A stretch of DNA of 64,000 nucleotides from Oscillospiraceae bacterium (GTDB lineage: Bacteria > Bacillota > Clostridia > Saccharofermentanales > Saccharofermentanaceae), in NCBI GenBank assembly GCA_902764825.1, contig CACWXL010000001.1, positions 452,843-516,842 on the forward strand, read 5' to 3'. Position numbers and translations under genes: made by a program. Below are positions 16,688 to 25,866 of the stretch, one piece after another (position 1 is the first letter of the stretch; each line of letters opens with the position of its first letter). The notes beneath the pieces are model-generated. The model saw only the letters and a list, made by a program, of their open reading frames with translations, ran no database searches and was not told the origin of the DNA.

Positions 16688-17965
16688 TTAGTCATAATAA
16701 TCGAATTCGAGATCGCAGACCTTGACGGTATCGCCTTCCTTGACGCCCATTTTCTTGAGTTCCTCGAAAACGCCCTCGTTCTCAAGTGTTCTCTGGAAGA
16801 AGTTCGTCGATTCGGTGTCTCCGAAGTTCGTGGAATTGAAGATCTTGTTGATCCACTTTCCTGTTACTTCGAAATTGCCGTCCTCGTTGATGATGATCTC
16901 ATACTTCTTGCCTTCATCAAATGTGTAGACTCTCTCACTGCCGTCAGCAATATCGTGAAGGACCGTGGGAGGGAGCTTCGATACTGCCTCAGTGATCTTG
17001 TCAGCCAGTTCATCGATACCGATACGGCCTGCAGCAGAAATGATGTAAACATCCTCATAACCCAGTGCCTTTACCTCGTCAACGAACTTCTGAGCGTCCT
17101 CATCCGATACGCCGTCACACTTGTTGCCGACAACGATCTGTGGTCTTGAAGCGAGCTCAAGGCTGAATTCCTCAAGTTCCTTGTTGATGGTCTTGAAGTC
17201 GTCCATCGGATCCCTGCCGTCAGTACCTGAGAGATCCACGACATGGACAAGGAGCCTTGTTCTCTCGATATGTCTTAAGAAGTCGTGGCCTAAGCCTGCG
17301 CCCTCGTGTGCATTCTCGATGATGCCCGGAATGTCTGCAATTACATATGAGAAATCGTCCTTGGATACTACGCCCAAAACGGGTTCCAAAGTCGTGAACG
17401 GATAGTCCGCGATCTTCGGCTTGGCTCTTGTAAGAACTGAGAGGAGTGTTGATTTTCCGGCATTAGGGAAGCCTACGAGACCGACATCTGCGATGAGCTT
17501 TAATTCGATCGCGAGCTCTCTTTCCTCACCGTGAGATCCCGGTGTCGCAAACTGCGGAGCCTGTCTGATGGAATTGGCATAGTGCATGTTGCCAAGGCCG
17601 CCCTTGCCGCCTCTGGCAACTATGATCTCCTGTCCGGCTTCCGTAAGATCAGCAATGATCTCGCCGGATTCGACGTCTTTTACGACAGTGCCGACGGGAA
17701 CACCGATGATGAGGTCCTCACCGCGCTTGCCGTACATCTTTTTGCTCATGCCCTTTGCACCGTTCTGCGCAATGAACTTGTGCTTGAATCTGAAGTTCTG
17801 AAGGCTCGTCAGATTCGGTGCGGCCTGCAAAACAACATTTCCGCCGTCGCCGCCGTCACCACCGTCGGGTCCGCCGTTGGTAATGTACTTCTCGGTATGG
17901 AAGCTGAGGCAGCCGTTACCGCCGTCTCCCGCTTTAACATAAATCTTAGAGTGATCTATAAACAT
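16688..17965 (-). CDS. obgE: GTPase Obg/CgtA, ribosome assembly factor
   Basis: A 425-residue Obg GTPase. The glycine-rich Obg domain comes first (GGDGGDGGNVV near 35), then the G domain with P-loop GFPNAGKSTLL near 165, DIPG near 212 and NKCD near 282, and finally the OCT domain (about 345-425) found in Firmicutes Obg proteins. It acts in maturation of the large ribosomal subunit and responds to ppGpp in studied species. It ends the L21-Prp-L27-Obg operon, a classic order. A hairpin lies between it and rpmA. Confidence 0.97.
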   Translation of the reverse strand: MFIDHSKIYVKAGDGGNGCLSFHTEKYITNGGPDGGDGGDGGNVVLQAAPNLTSLQNFRFKHKFIAQNGAKGMSKKMYGKRGEDLIIGVPVGTVVKDVESGEIIADLTEAGQEIIVARGGKGGLGNMHYANSIRQAPQFATPGSHGEERELAIELKLIADVGLVGFPNAGKSTLLSVLTRAKPKIADYPFTTLEPVLGVVSKDDFSYVIADIPGIIENAHEGAGLGHDFLRHIERTRLLVHVVDLSGTDGRDPMDDFKTINKELEEFSLELASRPQIVVGNKCDGVSDEDAQKFVDEVKALGYEDVYIISAAGRIGIDELADKITEAVSKLPPTVLHDIADGSERVYTFDEGKKYEIIINEDGNFEVTGKWINKIFNSTNFGDTESTNFFQRTLENEGVFEELKKMGVKEGDTVKVCDLEFDYYD

Positions 17966-17984
17966 CTGATTCTCCTAAATACAA

Positions 17985-18019
17985 GAGCAGCCCGATCGCA
18001 ATAATGCGACAGACTGCTC
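17985..18019 (-). promoter_or_regulatory. Attenuator-like hairpin between rpmA and obgE
   Basis: On the minus strand GAGCAG pairs with CTGCTC (17985-17990 with 18014-18019) and an inner TCGCA pairs with TGCGA (17996-18000 with 18005-18009), followed by TTGTATTT. The T run is weak, so it may only partly terminate or may protect the upstream message, lowering obgE relative to L27. Confidence 0.5.
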
Positions 18020-18047
18020 CTCTTGGTTTCTTCTGAAATACCTAAAA

Positions 18048-18329
18048 TTAGGCTACAGGATAAACGCTAACCTGCTTCTTATCCTTGCCCATACGCTCAT
18101 ACTTGACTGTACCGTCAATCAAAGCGAAAAGTGTATCATCGGATCCGATACCGACGTTTGTGCCGGGATGGATCTTTGTGCCACGCTGTCTAACAAGGAT
18201 ATTGCCGGCCAGAACTGACTGTCCGTCACCTTTCTTCGCTCCTAATCTCTTGGACTGGGACTCACGGCCGTTCTTGGTGGAACCCATTCCCTTCTTATGT
18301 GCGAAGAGCTGTAAATTAAACTTAATCAT
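18048..18329 (-). CDS. rpmA: Ribosomal protein L27 with cleavable N-terminus
   Basis: A 93-residue L27, basic and glycine-rich. It starts [17 protein letters not shown]: the first nine residues up to LQLF form the Firmicutes extension that the protease Prp removes before the AHKKG end can reach the peptidyl-transferase centre. The rest ([17 protein letters not shown], then [18 protein letters not shown]) is typical. The Prp gene ends two bases upstream, linking protease and substrate in one transcript. Confidence 0.98.
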   Translation of the reverse strand: MIKFNLQLFAHKKGMGSTKNGRESQSKRLGAKKGDGQSVLAGNILVRQRGTKIHPGTNVGIGSDDTLFALIDGTVKYERMGKDKKQVSVYPVA

Positions 18330-18331
18330 AA

Positions 18332-18703
18332 TTACACCTCCGGTGTTCTTGAATGAATTATCTCTACGTACTTCTTCTTACTGTCGTTATAATCTCTTGC
18401 TATCCCGATAAGACCTAATTCACAAGTCCTCATTATTACCTGAGCCCTGTCCTTTGTCTCATCGCTCCCTATATCGGGAACCGTTATCCTCAAATTAACG
18501 TCTTCTTCGCCCTCATTGCTGATACGGAAGAAAGATTCGCTGTCATAACCGCAAATATCTTCCAGGGCGCTCGCAGCAGTAAACAAAAGTGTTGAAACTG
18601 CGCTGCAGATTATGTCTCTGCCGAATTCATCGTAGCCTGCATGCCCGTTGGCATAAATAGCACAGATACGAGAATCTTCCCTATTGACGATAACGGAAAT
18701 CAT
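18332..18703 (-). CDS. prp: Ribosomal-processing cysteine protease Prp
   Basis: A 123-residue protein of the Prp (YsxB) family, which cleaves the N-terminal extension of L27 in Firmicutes. The catalytic histidine lies in [10 protein letters not shown] near residue 20 and the catalytic cysteine in [11 protein letters not shown] near 33. It sits between rplU and rpmA, the usual place. Length and motif spacing are normal. Confidence 0.95.
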   Translation of the reverse strand: MISVIVNREDSRICAIYANGHAGYDEFGRDIICSAVSTLLFTAASALEDICGYDSESFFRISNEGEEDVNLRITVPDIGSDETKDRAQVIMRTCELGLIGIARDYNDSKKKYVEIIHSRTPEV

Positions 18704-18721
18704 AAAGCCTTAAGCCCTGAC

Positions 18722-19024
18722 TTACGCGTTGATAGCCTTGATAAGTACACGTGTGTAAGGCTGTCTGTGGCCATTCTTTCTTCTGTAGCCCTTCTTAGCC
18801 TTGTACTTAGAGACGATAACCTTCTTGTTTCTTCCCTGCTTAACGATCTCACCCGTTACTGTAGCCTTAACATCACCGGCTACGATACCGTTGTCATCAG
18901 ATACTGCAAGTACTTCATCGAAAGTAACCTGGCTGCCAGCCTCACCTTCAAGCTTCTCAACGAAGATCTCATCGTCAACAGAAACCTTGTACTGCTTGCC
19001 GCCTGTCTTAATTACTGCGTACAT
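18722..19024 (-). CDS. rplU: Ribosomal protein L21
   Basis: A 100-residue L21 starting [19 protein letters not shown] and ending with the basic [17 protein letters not shown] segment that binds 23S rRNA. A longer frame opens at 19141, but AGGAGGAACGAAT directly precedes the ATG at 19024 and family members begin here, so the extension is rejected. It heads the L21-Prp-L27-Obg operon behind a good promoter and a leader of about 90 bases. Confidence 0.98.
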   Translation of the reverse strand: MYAVIKTGGKQYKVSVDDEIFVEKLEGEAGSQVTFDEVLAVSDDNGIVAGDVKATVTGEIVKQGRNKKVIVSKYKAKKGYRRKNGHRQPYTRVLIKAINA

Positions 19025-19120
19025 ATTCGTTCCTCCTGTTCTTCCAGTCTCGCTGCATAAAACCAAGGCATCGCTATAAAAAAGCGCATTTAAAAAAGCC
19101 CGTCGCATGCGGTCACCCGC
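19025..19120 (-). promoter_or_regulatory. 5' leader of rplU, possible L21 autoregulatory leader
   Basis: The predicted transcript has about 90 untranslated bases before rplU. Near its start GCGG and CCGC can pair around a GTGA tetraloop. Firmicutes L21 leaders that bind their product are known, but I cannot align this one by eye, so the call is tentative. Confidence 0.3.
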
Positions 19121-19122
19121 GT

Positions 19123-19152
19123 ATAATACACCGAAGGGCAAGTCAAAGTCAA
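19123..19152 (-). promoter_or_regulatory. Promoter of the rplU operon
   Basis: On the minus strand TTGACT (19147-19152), an 18-base spacer and TATTAT (19123-19128). Confidence 0.65.
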
Positions 19153-19194
19153 CAATTATTTTATATAAGGAGAAGTTTTCCGATTAATCTAAGG

Positions 19195-20754
19195 TCAGCC
19201 GGCCAGGAATACGATTATTCCTGCGATGATCCCGAAAACAAGCCCCGACACCTCATAATAGTCAGAGATGCGCTTGATCGGTATGGCGCAGACGCACGGC
19301 AGGACGCTGATCCCGACGCCGACCGCGGAATAAACGGCAAGTTCCTTATTTCCCTGCATCAAGCCGATGACCAGAAGGACAGCGGAAGGCACGAGCGACT
19401 CGATAAAGTAAGCAGGGCTCGCAAAATATGCCGTTCTTCCCTGGCCTGAAGCCTTTGATTTCTTGTCAGACAGGATCAGGGCAACGGCAGAAAGACTCAT
19501 TACGATAAAGACAATAAGAGCATTTACCCAGTTGGTGCTGTTGCTGAAGGCCTTCTCGATATTCGTAACATTTAACGCCGTGCCCGTTATCACCATGATC
19601 TCGACAATGCCGATAAAGATCGACGCGAGGAAGATCGGGAAGCCGTCATCTTTCCTGGAATACTTGAACTTATTGCTCAGAAGGAGCTTTAACTGGGCAA
19701 GTGCCATAAGCGCGATTATAAGGACCGGCGCATAGAGGGCCACATATTTCGCATACATCTTAACCTGGGGAATGAAGGTCAGAACGATCCCCGTAAGAGC
19801 GAGCCACCCAGAAAGGCCGAGGAAGATTATGGCTCCAAGGCTGTCACGGCCCTTAAGCTCTTTCCTGGCTTTCTCCGGAACTGCGACAGGTACCATGAAC
19901 AGGAACAGCGCAAGGGATGCGACAGACAGGAATACCGCGATCGTCAGGATCATCTGTCTTACGGCGATCCTTGAAGATGCAAAGCCCTTTCCGAAGGTCG
20001 TTCCGAGATACTGCGAGAGCTCATTCTGGAAATTGACCGACGATATAAGGCCTGAAGTGCCGATATCCGTGGAATAGAGCGAGAGATATCTCTTCTGGTT
20101 AGGCGACACGTAGACTTTGGAAGAGAATACCTTTCCTCTCTTTGTGGGATGTCCGTACATCGTGTCGACACCTGAGATCTTCTCGAAGATCATCTGCGCA
20201 CCCGTAAGGTCATTTGAGGTCTTTGCTTTGCTGTCAAAGCCGAAGATCGCACATGGAACATCCGGATTGTCTTCCGTATATTTTGCGAGCGAAGCGTTGC
20301 CGGGATATTCAGGTGAGATCAGGACATAGCCTTCGATATTCTCAGCGCCTGAGGAGATAAGGTCGTCCATGATCTTAAAGGCATCCTTGCCGACGGCGCA
20401 GACCACTACTTCTTCCTTCGTGTATCCCTTGGGGAGCTCATAGATATAGCTCTGATCGTCAAGCATCTTTCCCGGGTCGATTATCTCGTAGCCGAATTCG
20501 GAAGCCGCAAGGCTGTTCCTTAAGGACACTTCAGGGATCGTCGACCCGTCGTTATAGATCAGGAGGGTCCTCTTCGTATCCTTTGTCCCGATGAAGGTGA
20601 TAAGGTACAAAACAAATAAAGTTACTGCCATGACAAAAGCCAGCAGCAGCGCATACCACGCCATCTTCGGGATCTTCAGAGGCCTGAGCTTTCTGAATCC
20701 GTATTGAGGCGCGATCTTATTCTCTGTAGGTTTTGTAATTGAAGTCTTCTTCAT
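19195..20754 (-). CDS. Unknown polytopic membrane protein with extracytoplasmic domain
   Basis: I do not recognise this 519-residue protein. It has a basic cytoplasmic N-terminus of about 31 residues, one membrane helix (about 32-55), a roughly 210-residue outside domain (about 56-265), then some eight further helices to the end. The outside domain alternates strand-like stretches (TKRTLLIYNDGSTIPE, NIEGYVLISPEYPG, DVPCAIFGFDSK) and could be a degenerate Rossmann or hydrolase-like fold, but no catalytic set is obvious. It starts six bases after murC and is probably made with it, which hints at a cell-envelope role such as transport or modification of precursors; that is inference from position. 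Confidence 0.8.
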   Translation of the reverse strand: MKKTSITKPTENKIAPQYGFRKLRPLKIPKMAWYALLLAFVMAVTLFVLYLITFIGTKDTKRTLLIYNDGSTIPEVSLRNSLAASEFGYEIIDPGKMLDDQSYIYELPKGYTKEEVVVCAVGKDAFKIMDDLISSGAENIEGYVLISPEYPGNASLAKYTEDNPDVPCAIFGFDSKAKTSNDLTGAQMIFEKISGVDTMYGHPTKRGKVFSSKVYVSPNQKRYLSLYSTDIGTSGLISSVNFQNELSQYLGTTFGKGFASSRIAVRQMILTIAVFLSVASLALFLFMVPVAVPEKARKELKGRDSLGAIIFLGLSGWLALTGIVLTFIPQVKMYAKYVALYAPVLIIALMALAQLKLLLSNKFKYSRKDDGFPIFLASIFIGIVEIMVITGTALNVTNIEKAFSNSTNWVNALIVFIVMSLSAVALILSDKKSKASGQGRTAYFASPAYFIESLVPSAVLLVIGLMQGNKELAVYSAVGVGISVLPCVCAIPIKRISDYYEVSGLVFGIIAGIIVFLAG

Positions 20755-20760
20755 CTTGGC

Positions 20761-22209
20761 TTAAGGGCAGAGCTCGTCTCCTAATGTCCTGATGTCTTCA
20801 GGTCCCAGGATAAGGATTATATCACCGGGACGGATAAGCTCGTCGATCCTCTTCTTAAGGTCTTCCCTGTTTTCGAAGAACTCGGCATCGCCCCCGCGCT
20901 TATTGATCTCATCCGCGATCATCCTGCTCGACATGCCGAGAGTATCGCTCTCCCTGTCGGAGAAGATCTCTGCGAACAAAACCTTTTTGCAAGGCAGAAG
21001 GCTTGTTACGTAATCTTCGAACAGGAGCTTGGTCCTGTTAAATGTCAAGGGCTGGAAAACAACGAGGATATCGTTGTGCGGCATGTTGGAAGCCGCTTCG
21101 ATCGTAGCCATGGCAGCCGTCGGGTGATGAGCGTAGTCGACTACGACGTCACAGCCCTTATACTTGCCCTTTACGGTATATCTTCCGTCAGCGCCTCCGA
21201 AACTTAACAGCGCGCTCTTTATCGCATCGGACGATGCTCCGTTAAGATATGCTGCAGCTGCTGCATTTAAGGCATTTGCGATATTGTGGCGTCCCGGAAT
21301 GTTGAGCTTTACGCTGATCCTCTCCTTGCCGTATATAACGATATCGAATGAAGGAAGTCCTTCCTCGAAGACGATATTATCCGCATAGAAATCAGCCTGC
21401 CTTCCGGTCATTGCGCAGATCTTATCGTCAGATGCGCACGTTACGATCTTCGGGAATGTCCTTCCGGTCTTACCGAAATATTCCTTCGCTTCGACAAGCG
21501 CACACGCAATATTCTTATCGTGGCCTGATACGACAACATATCCGTCGTCGTCAACGAGCCTTATGAAGCGCGCGAAAACATCGATCACATCATCAATCGT
21601 CGGATAGCAGTCTACGTGATCGTGATCGATATTGGTGATAACAGCCGTTGTTGATGAGAAATTCAGGAACGACCTGTTGAACTCACAGGCTTCAGATACC
21701 AGAAGGTCCTTTGAACCGGCTCTTACGGTACCGTTGAAGATATCAAGGTCAGCACCCAAATGGACCGTAGGATCCAGGCCTGCATCTATCATCATGAGCG
21801 ATATCATCGATGTCGTTGTCGTCTTTCCGTGCGTTCCGGATACATTGATGACGTTCTTGAAGCTCCTTGTAAAAGCGCCCAGAAATTCAGCCCTGTCAAA
21901 GATCTGAAGGTTGAGCTCGGTTGCTCTTCTTACCTCTTCATTATGGGGAAGGATGGCAGCGGTCTTAACGAGATAATCAGGCTTAAAATCGTCGATATTT
22001 GCAGCTATCTGGCTGTTATAGACCGTGATCCCCTGCTCTTTGAGGATCTCTGTCCTCTCAGACGGATGGTTGTCAGAGCCTCCGACAACGAATCCCGCAT
22101 GCTTGGCAAGTCTTGCAAGTCCGTTCATGGAGATGCCGCCTATTCCGATAAAATAGATCCTGGCACCCTTCTGAATATCATTTAACGTGAAACACTTAGG
22201 TTCTAACAT
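20761..22209 (-). CDS. murC: UDP-N-acetylmuramate--L-alanine ligase
   Basis: Adds the first amino acid of the peptidoglycan stem peptide. The N-terminal Rossmann motif is IGIGGISMNGLARL near residue 22, the ATP-binding P-loop VSGTHGKTTTT is near 125, and the Mur-ligase motifs EACEFNRSF near 183 and DYAHHPTA near 360 follow. At 482 residues it is slightly longer than average because of an N-terminal MLEPKCFTLNDIQKG stretch. It follows the ybaK-like gene by 49 bases and is followed closely by an unknown membrane protein. Confidence 0.96.
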   Translation of the reverse strand: MLEPKCFTLNDIQKGARIYFIGIGGISMNGLARLAKHAGFVVGGSDNHPSERTEILKEQGITVYNSQIAANIDDFKPDYLVKTAAILPHNEEVRRATELNLQIFDRAEFLGAFTRSFKNVINVSGTHGKTTTTSMISLMMIDAGLDPTVHLGADLDIFNGTVRAGSKDLLVSEACEFNRSFLNFSSTTAVITNIDHDHVDCYPTIDDVIDVFARFIRLVDDDGYVVVSGHDKNIACALVEAKEYFGKTGRTFPKIVTCASDDKICAMTGRQADFYADNIVFEEGLPSFDIVIYGKERISVKLNIPGRHNIANALNAAAAAYLNGASSDAIKSALLSFGGADGRYTVKGKYKGCDVVVDYAHHPTAAMATIEAASNMPHNDILVVFQPLTFNRTKLLFEDYVTSLLPCKKVLFAEIFSDRESDTLGMSSRMIADEINKRGGDAEFFENREDLKKRIDELIRPGDIILILGPEDIRTLGDELCP

Positions 22210-22258
22210 CAGTTATCACTTCCCGTTTTGGCTTTATTTTCCCAGTAATTCTATCATT

Positions 22259-22744
22259 TCAGGAGCGCATAGCAAAATCGCCTACTACGGCATTGGTGAA
22301 GGAAATGAGGTCTGAAGCCTTGAGCCTTAACTGCACTCCCCTCTGCCCTGCGCTGACGCAGATATCGTCAAGGAGCTCTGCCATCTCATCGATGAAGGTC
22401 CTGTACTGCTTCTTCATGCCGATCGGCGAGCACCCGCCTCTGATATATCCCGTGACGTTCAGAAGGTCTTTTACGTGGATCATGTTGACGCTCTTGCATC
22501 CTGCAAGCTTTGCAGCCTTCTTAAGATCGATCTCGTCATCAACGCTTATACAGAAGACAAGGTATTCACCCTTGTCCGACACTGCCGTCAGTGTCTTGAA
22601 AACTTCCTCATAGGGGATCCCAAGGTATTCTGCGACGTGATGGCCGTCTAAGTCATTCTCGTCGTATTCGTATTCTTCGTACGTATAAGGTACTCCCGCC
22701 TTATCGAGGATCCTCATCGCATTTGTCTTTTTAAACTGAGCCAT
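22259..22744 (-). CDS. ybaK: YbaK/EbsC-family aminoacyl-tRNA deacylase
   Basis: A 161-residue editing protein of the YbaK type, which hydrolyses mischarged tRNA such as Cys-tRNA(Pro). Family features are the early lysine-rich TNAMRILDKAGVPY, DGHHVAEYLGI near 45, the conserved KAAKLAGCKSV near 90 and GYIRGGCSPIGMKK near 112, the last being the substrate-pocket motif. A longer frame begins at 22795, but AAGGAGAGCACT precedes the ATG at 22744, so that start is chosen. It is transcribed divergently from the VOC-domain gene. Confidence 0.92.
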   Translation of the reverse strand: MAQFKKTNAMRILDKAGVPYTYEEYEYDENDLDGHHVAEYLGIPYEEVFKTLTAVSDKGEYLVFCISVDDEIDLKKAAKLAGCKSVNMIHVKDLLNVTGYIRGGCSPIGMKKQYRTFIDEMAELLDDICVSAGQRGVQLRLKASDLISFTNAVVGDFAMRS

Positions 22745-22842
22745 AGTGCTCTCCTTATACATTGTTCCCGCATATTCTATCCTTGTTGCCAACACGATTC
22801 AAATTGGTAGAATAGACATATTGTATCTTCGAGGAGAATTTT

Positions 22843-23685
22843 ATGCTTAATAAAGAATACCCCCTGCACGACATGAACGTTGTTTTCGACATGATCGAGA
22901 GCGCCATTGCCAAAGGCGGCACGCACGACAAGGCATTAGAGGAGATGAACCTCCTCATGCACCTTTACGCAGGGCTCCCGGCTGAAGGCGTCGAGGAAGG
23001 CATGATGTTCATTCACGGCAGAGCGTGCGAGATCCCGGCTACGTCCGACATCATCCCCCTTCACGTAAGGCTCATGAACCTCCTCGAATACCTCGAAAAG
23101 GTCGAATACTTGGCTGACATTCCCGCCACGCTCTCTCCTGAGGAGATCACAAAGCGTTCTGACATCATGAATTCTCTCGATGAACACGAGAAATTCTTCG
23201 GCACACCGCTTCTCGGATATCAGTTCAACATGGGGACTTCAGCTCCCGTCAAGGCCGAAGAAGGCGAAGAAGAAGGTTCCGGCAGGCTCCTTCTCATGAA
23301 CAGCCAGGCTGCAGTCTTTGCCTGCGAAGACATCTATAAAACAGCACTTTTCTATGAAGACAAGCTGGGCTTCAAGGCCGCTCACTTGGACGATGAGGCC
23401 ATGCCCCACATAAAGCTCGTAAGAGATAACATCGCGATCGTTCTCGTAAAGGGTACGGGCGACATCACAAAGCCCGCAAGGAACTTCGGCATCAAGTATG
23501 ACATGTATATCTACTGCTCAGAGCCTTTCCTGCTCCACAACGAGGTTGCCGGTAACGGCATTAAGATCGTCGAAGACCTCCCTGAGGCAAAGGCCGCTCA
23601 GGACATGACCACCAACAGGCAGTTTGTTTTCGAGGATGTCGACGGAAGGCACATCTGCGTGTCGCAGTATATCGAGAGCAAATAA
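22843..23685 (+). CDS. VOC (glyoxalase-like) domain protein with helical N-terminal domain
   Basis: A 280-residue protein in two parts. Residues 1-125 are predicted helical (EEMNLLMHLYAGLP, LMNLLEYLEKVEYL) and match nothing I can name. After an acidic linker (AEEGEEEGSGR), residues 150-280 form a vicinal-oxygen-chelate domain: AVFACEDIYKTALFYEDKLG, then PHIKLVRDNIAIVL and the closing QFVFEDVDGRHICVS. VOC proteins include glyoxalases, dioxygenases and antibiotic-binding proteins, and metal ligands are not certain here. GAGGAG precedes the ATG. It is a single-gene unit; codon use resembles the neighbours. Confidence 0.75.
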   Translation: MLNKEYPLHDMNVVFDMIESAIAKGGTHDKALEEMNLLMHLYAGLPAEGVEEGMMFIHGRACEIPATSDIIPLHVRLMNLLEYLEKVEYLADIPATLSPEEITKRSDIMNSLDEHEKFFGTPLLGYQFNMGTSAPVKAEEGEEEGSGRLLLMNSQAAVFACEDIYKTALFYEDKLGFKAAHLDDEAMPHIKLVRDNIAIVLVKGTGDITKPARNFGIKYDMYIYCSEPFLLHNEVAGNGIKIVEDLPEAKAAQDMTTNRQFVFEDVDGRHICVSQYIESK

Positions 23686-23713
23686 AGTTTCCGCCTGAAA
23701 TCTGCAAGACTCC

Positions 23714-23768
23714 AAATCGTACGTTTTTGACCCCGAAAAGAGTACGATTTTGCCCTTTGCTCTTTTCG
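23714..23768. repeat. Two interleaved inverted repeats in the VOC gene 3' region
   Basis: Repeat A pairs AAATCGTAC (23714-23722) with GTACGATTT (23742-23750). Repeat B pairs CGAAAAGAG (23734-23742) with CTCTTTTCG (23760-23768). The first arm of B lies in the loop of A and shares base 23742, so both could form only as a pseudoknot-like structure or as alternatives. Confidence 0.75.
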
Positions 23769-23796
23769 CGCCCGGCATATTGATCCTTCAAAAGCA

Positions 23797-23832
23797 AAAG
23801 GCCCGCCACTTCAAAAGTGACAGGCCCTTTTT
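23797..23832. terminator. Bidirectional terminator between convergent genes
   Basis: A stem built from AAAGGCCC...CACTT and AAGTG...GGGCCTTT (with small mismatches), with T runs on both sides, serves the VOC gene on the plus strand and the DUF4097 lipoprotein gene on the minus strand. Confidence 0.8.
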
Positions 23833-23846
23833 ATGTTTTTTCGCTA

Positions 23847-24911
23847 TTAGATCTTGTGGAATTCCACATCGCCGGACGAGCAATTGATCTGCATGTCATT
23901 GGTACCGTTGCCGCTAATGTAATCCTTGCCTTCTTTCGTGAAAGGAAGCTCGTAGCTGAAGTCTCCGCTGGAGACCTTTACGTGAACAGTAATGTCGGAA
24001 TCTTCCGGAAGGCTTACGTCGATTCCGCCGGAGCTGCAGTTGATCTTGGAAGTTGCAGGCGCCTTATCGAGGCTGATCGTGGAATGGCCGCTTGAAGCCT
24101 TTGTATAAAGGTTCTTTACTTCATCAGCATCAAGAACGATCGGGCCGGAGCTTACTTCAATGTTAAGATCATCGACTGTTCCCATTTCAGCCTTTACTCC
24201 GCCCGAAGAAGAGTGGATCCTGGCATTGCCTACGTTACCTGTCTGGTACACTTCGATCTTGCCTGAAGACGAATCAATATCGAATGTTTTGCAGTCGCCG
24301 TTCTGTGTGAGAACGAGATTTCCTGAAGAAAGCTTTAACTTAATGGAATCGGTATTTCCCGTCTGAACAAGATCCACATTGCCTGAAGAAGACTTATGTT
24401 CAATGGTCTTGGCTGAACAAGCGATCCTTGTATTGCCGGATGAAGCATGAGAATTAAGTGAATCCGTCGTAAAGCTGTCTAAAACAATGTTTCCGGAAGA
24501 AACGTTGATGATGAACTCGTCAAGATCCTGTGCTTCGGGGATGGTGACCTCGAGGCTCTTCTCGATACCGTTGAAAGTGAGCATGTCCTTTGATGCACAG
24601 TATCTTATATAAAGAGTGTTGCCGTCTACCCATGTATGAACCTGATGGTCCTTGTCGATGTCCTTGTTTACGGTTTCCTCAACTTTAACCGAATCAGTAG
24701 CTGTTCCCTTGACTGTTACGTTGCCTGAAGCATAGTCGAGGTTGATCTTTGTGATCTTATCATCGATCTCGCGGTCGCCTGCTTCGTATTTGTCTGCGTT
24801 ATCGTACTTATAGTTCATAAAATTGATATTTCCGAATGAACATCCTGTGAGGCAGACTGCTGCGGGTACGATAAGAGCCATTGCTCCTGCTGCTAATTTA
24901 CTTGTTTTCAT
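23847..24911 (-). CDS. DUF4097-family beta-solenoid-like lipoprotein
   Basis: A 354-residue secreted protein. Residues 1-24 are a lipoprotein signal ending in the lipobox LTGC, so Cys24 would be lipid-anchored to the outer face of the membrane. The rest is built of about a dozen short repeats around the phrase SSGN or SSGK followed by alternating hydrophobic residues, the pattern of DUF4097 adhesin-like beta-strand repeats. Its function is not known; relatives are often controlled by envelope-stress sigma factors. Here it overlaps the end of the anti-sigma-like gene by 14 bases and so belongs to the ECF operon, which makes it a probable output of envelope stress sensing. Confidence 0.88.
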   Translation of the reverse strand: MKTSKLAAGAMALIVPAAVCLTGCSFGNINFMNYKYDNADKYEAGDREIDDKITKINLDYASGNVTVKGTATDSVKVEETVNKDIDKDHQVHTWVDGNTLYIRYCASKDMLTFNGIEKSLEVTIPEAQDLDEFIINVSSGNIVLDSFTTDSLNSHASSGNTRIACSAKTIEHKSSSGNVDLVQTGNTDSIKLKLSSGNLVLTQNGDCKTFDIDSSSGKIEVYQTGNVGNARIHSSSGGVKAEMGTVDDLNIEVSSGPIVLDADEVKNLYTKASSGHSTISLDKAPATSKINCSSGGIDVSLPEDSDITVHVKVSSGDFSYELPFTKEGKDYISGNGTNDMQINCSSGDVEFHKI

Positions 24912-25866
24912 TCTTTTTTCCTCCCTTAAACATTCCGATTAAGAAGCCGATTCCGGCAATTAAGATTCCTACGCCGCAGATCGAAAGCATGAGAGGCAGC
25001 GTGGGTGTTGAGTATGATACGCCTGTGTTGGATACTACTTTTTCAGCATTGCCTGCGAGCATTGAAAGCACTCCGGACAAAATACCTGAGGATATAATGC
25101 AAAGGCCTACCTTGGTGCATGCGTTGAAGCGCAGATATCTTATGATAGCGAAGAATGCCCAGCACATTGCTACGAGGGGCATAGCGATCGCAAATGCCAT
25201 AGGCGCGAACGTCTTCATCCCTGTATAAAGACCGATGCAGAACATCATGAAGGCAAATGTGACAGTGTATGCGCTCATGATCGCAAGGCCCTTGTGATTC
25301 TTAAGATAAGCATTAACAGGTCTTCTGAATGCGATAAACGGCGCGAAAAGCATGGTCAGTCCGAAGAGCGTTGACGAAGCTGCTACTAAGAACCAGCTGC
25401 CTCTTGTGTAGATGGCGATGATTCCGAGGAGAAGCAGAACGCTTCCGGTAAATGCTGCCATCGTCGTGAACATCTTATTCTCCGGCACCATGAGCGGAAC
25501 GATGATCAAAGATGCTGCTACAAGGATTCCTGCAAGAACTATAAAGAACCATGTAAGTCCTGCGCCTGTCGCAAGGTTTACGATGAGGCATACGAGGATC
25601 GGGATCGAGAAGATCAAAGCGATAATGCTTCCTGCAAATGCGCTCTTCCTCTTAAAGAACTTTGCCTGGGAATTTATTACTTCGTCTTTTTCCTTAACGA
25701 TCTTCTCGTCTATGGTAACGTCGCTCATATCGGCAAGCATCTTCTTGCATTCCGGGCACTCGGCAAGATGCTCTTCAACGATCTTCTTTGTGACTTCGCT
25801 GCAGATATCGTCTTTATATAACGGCAGAAGATCTGAGATCAAATCACAATTATATTTCATATTCAT
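24898..25866 (-). CDS. Zinc-finger anti-sigma-like membrane protein
   Basis: A 322-residue protein with an N-terminal anti-sigma zinc-binding domain: C7, H33, C37 and C40 in the HLAECPECKK segment match the ZAS/zf-HC2 pattern. A basic stretch at about 68-73 leads into some eight membrane helices. The short cytoplasmic domain would hold the sigma factor inactive until a membrane signal is received. The eight-helix sensor part is unusual, since classic anti-sigma factors have a single helix. It overlaps the sigma gene by 17 bases and the lipoprotein gene by 14, so all three are coupled. Confidence 0.87.
   Translation of the reverse strand: MNMKYNCDLISDLLPLYKDDICSEVTKKIVEEHLAECPECKKMLADMSDVTIDEKIVKEKDEVINSQAKFFKRKSAFAGSIIALIFSIPILVCLIVNLATGAGLTWFFIVLAGILVAASLIIVPLMVPENKMFTTMAAFTGSVLLLLGIIAIYTRGSWFLVAASSTLFGLTMLFAPFIAFRRPVNAYLKNHKGLAIMSAYTVTFAFMMFCIGLYTGMKTFAPMAFAIAMPLVAMCWAFFAIIRYLRFNACTKVGLCIISSGILSGVLSMLAGNAEKVVSNTGVSYSTPTLPLMLSICGVGILIAGIGFLIGMFKGGKKNENK

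Noticed and set aside
19025..19141. N-terminal extension of L21
   Set aside because: The extra 39 residues would run through the leader; the ribosome-binding site and the family start both favour 19024.
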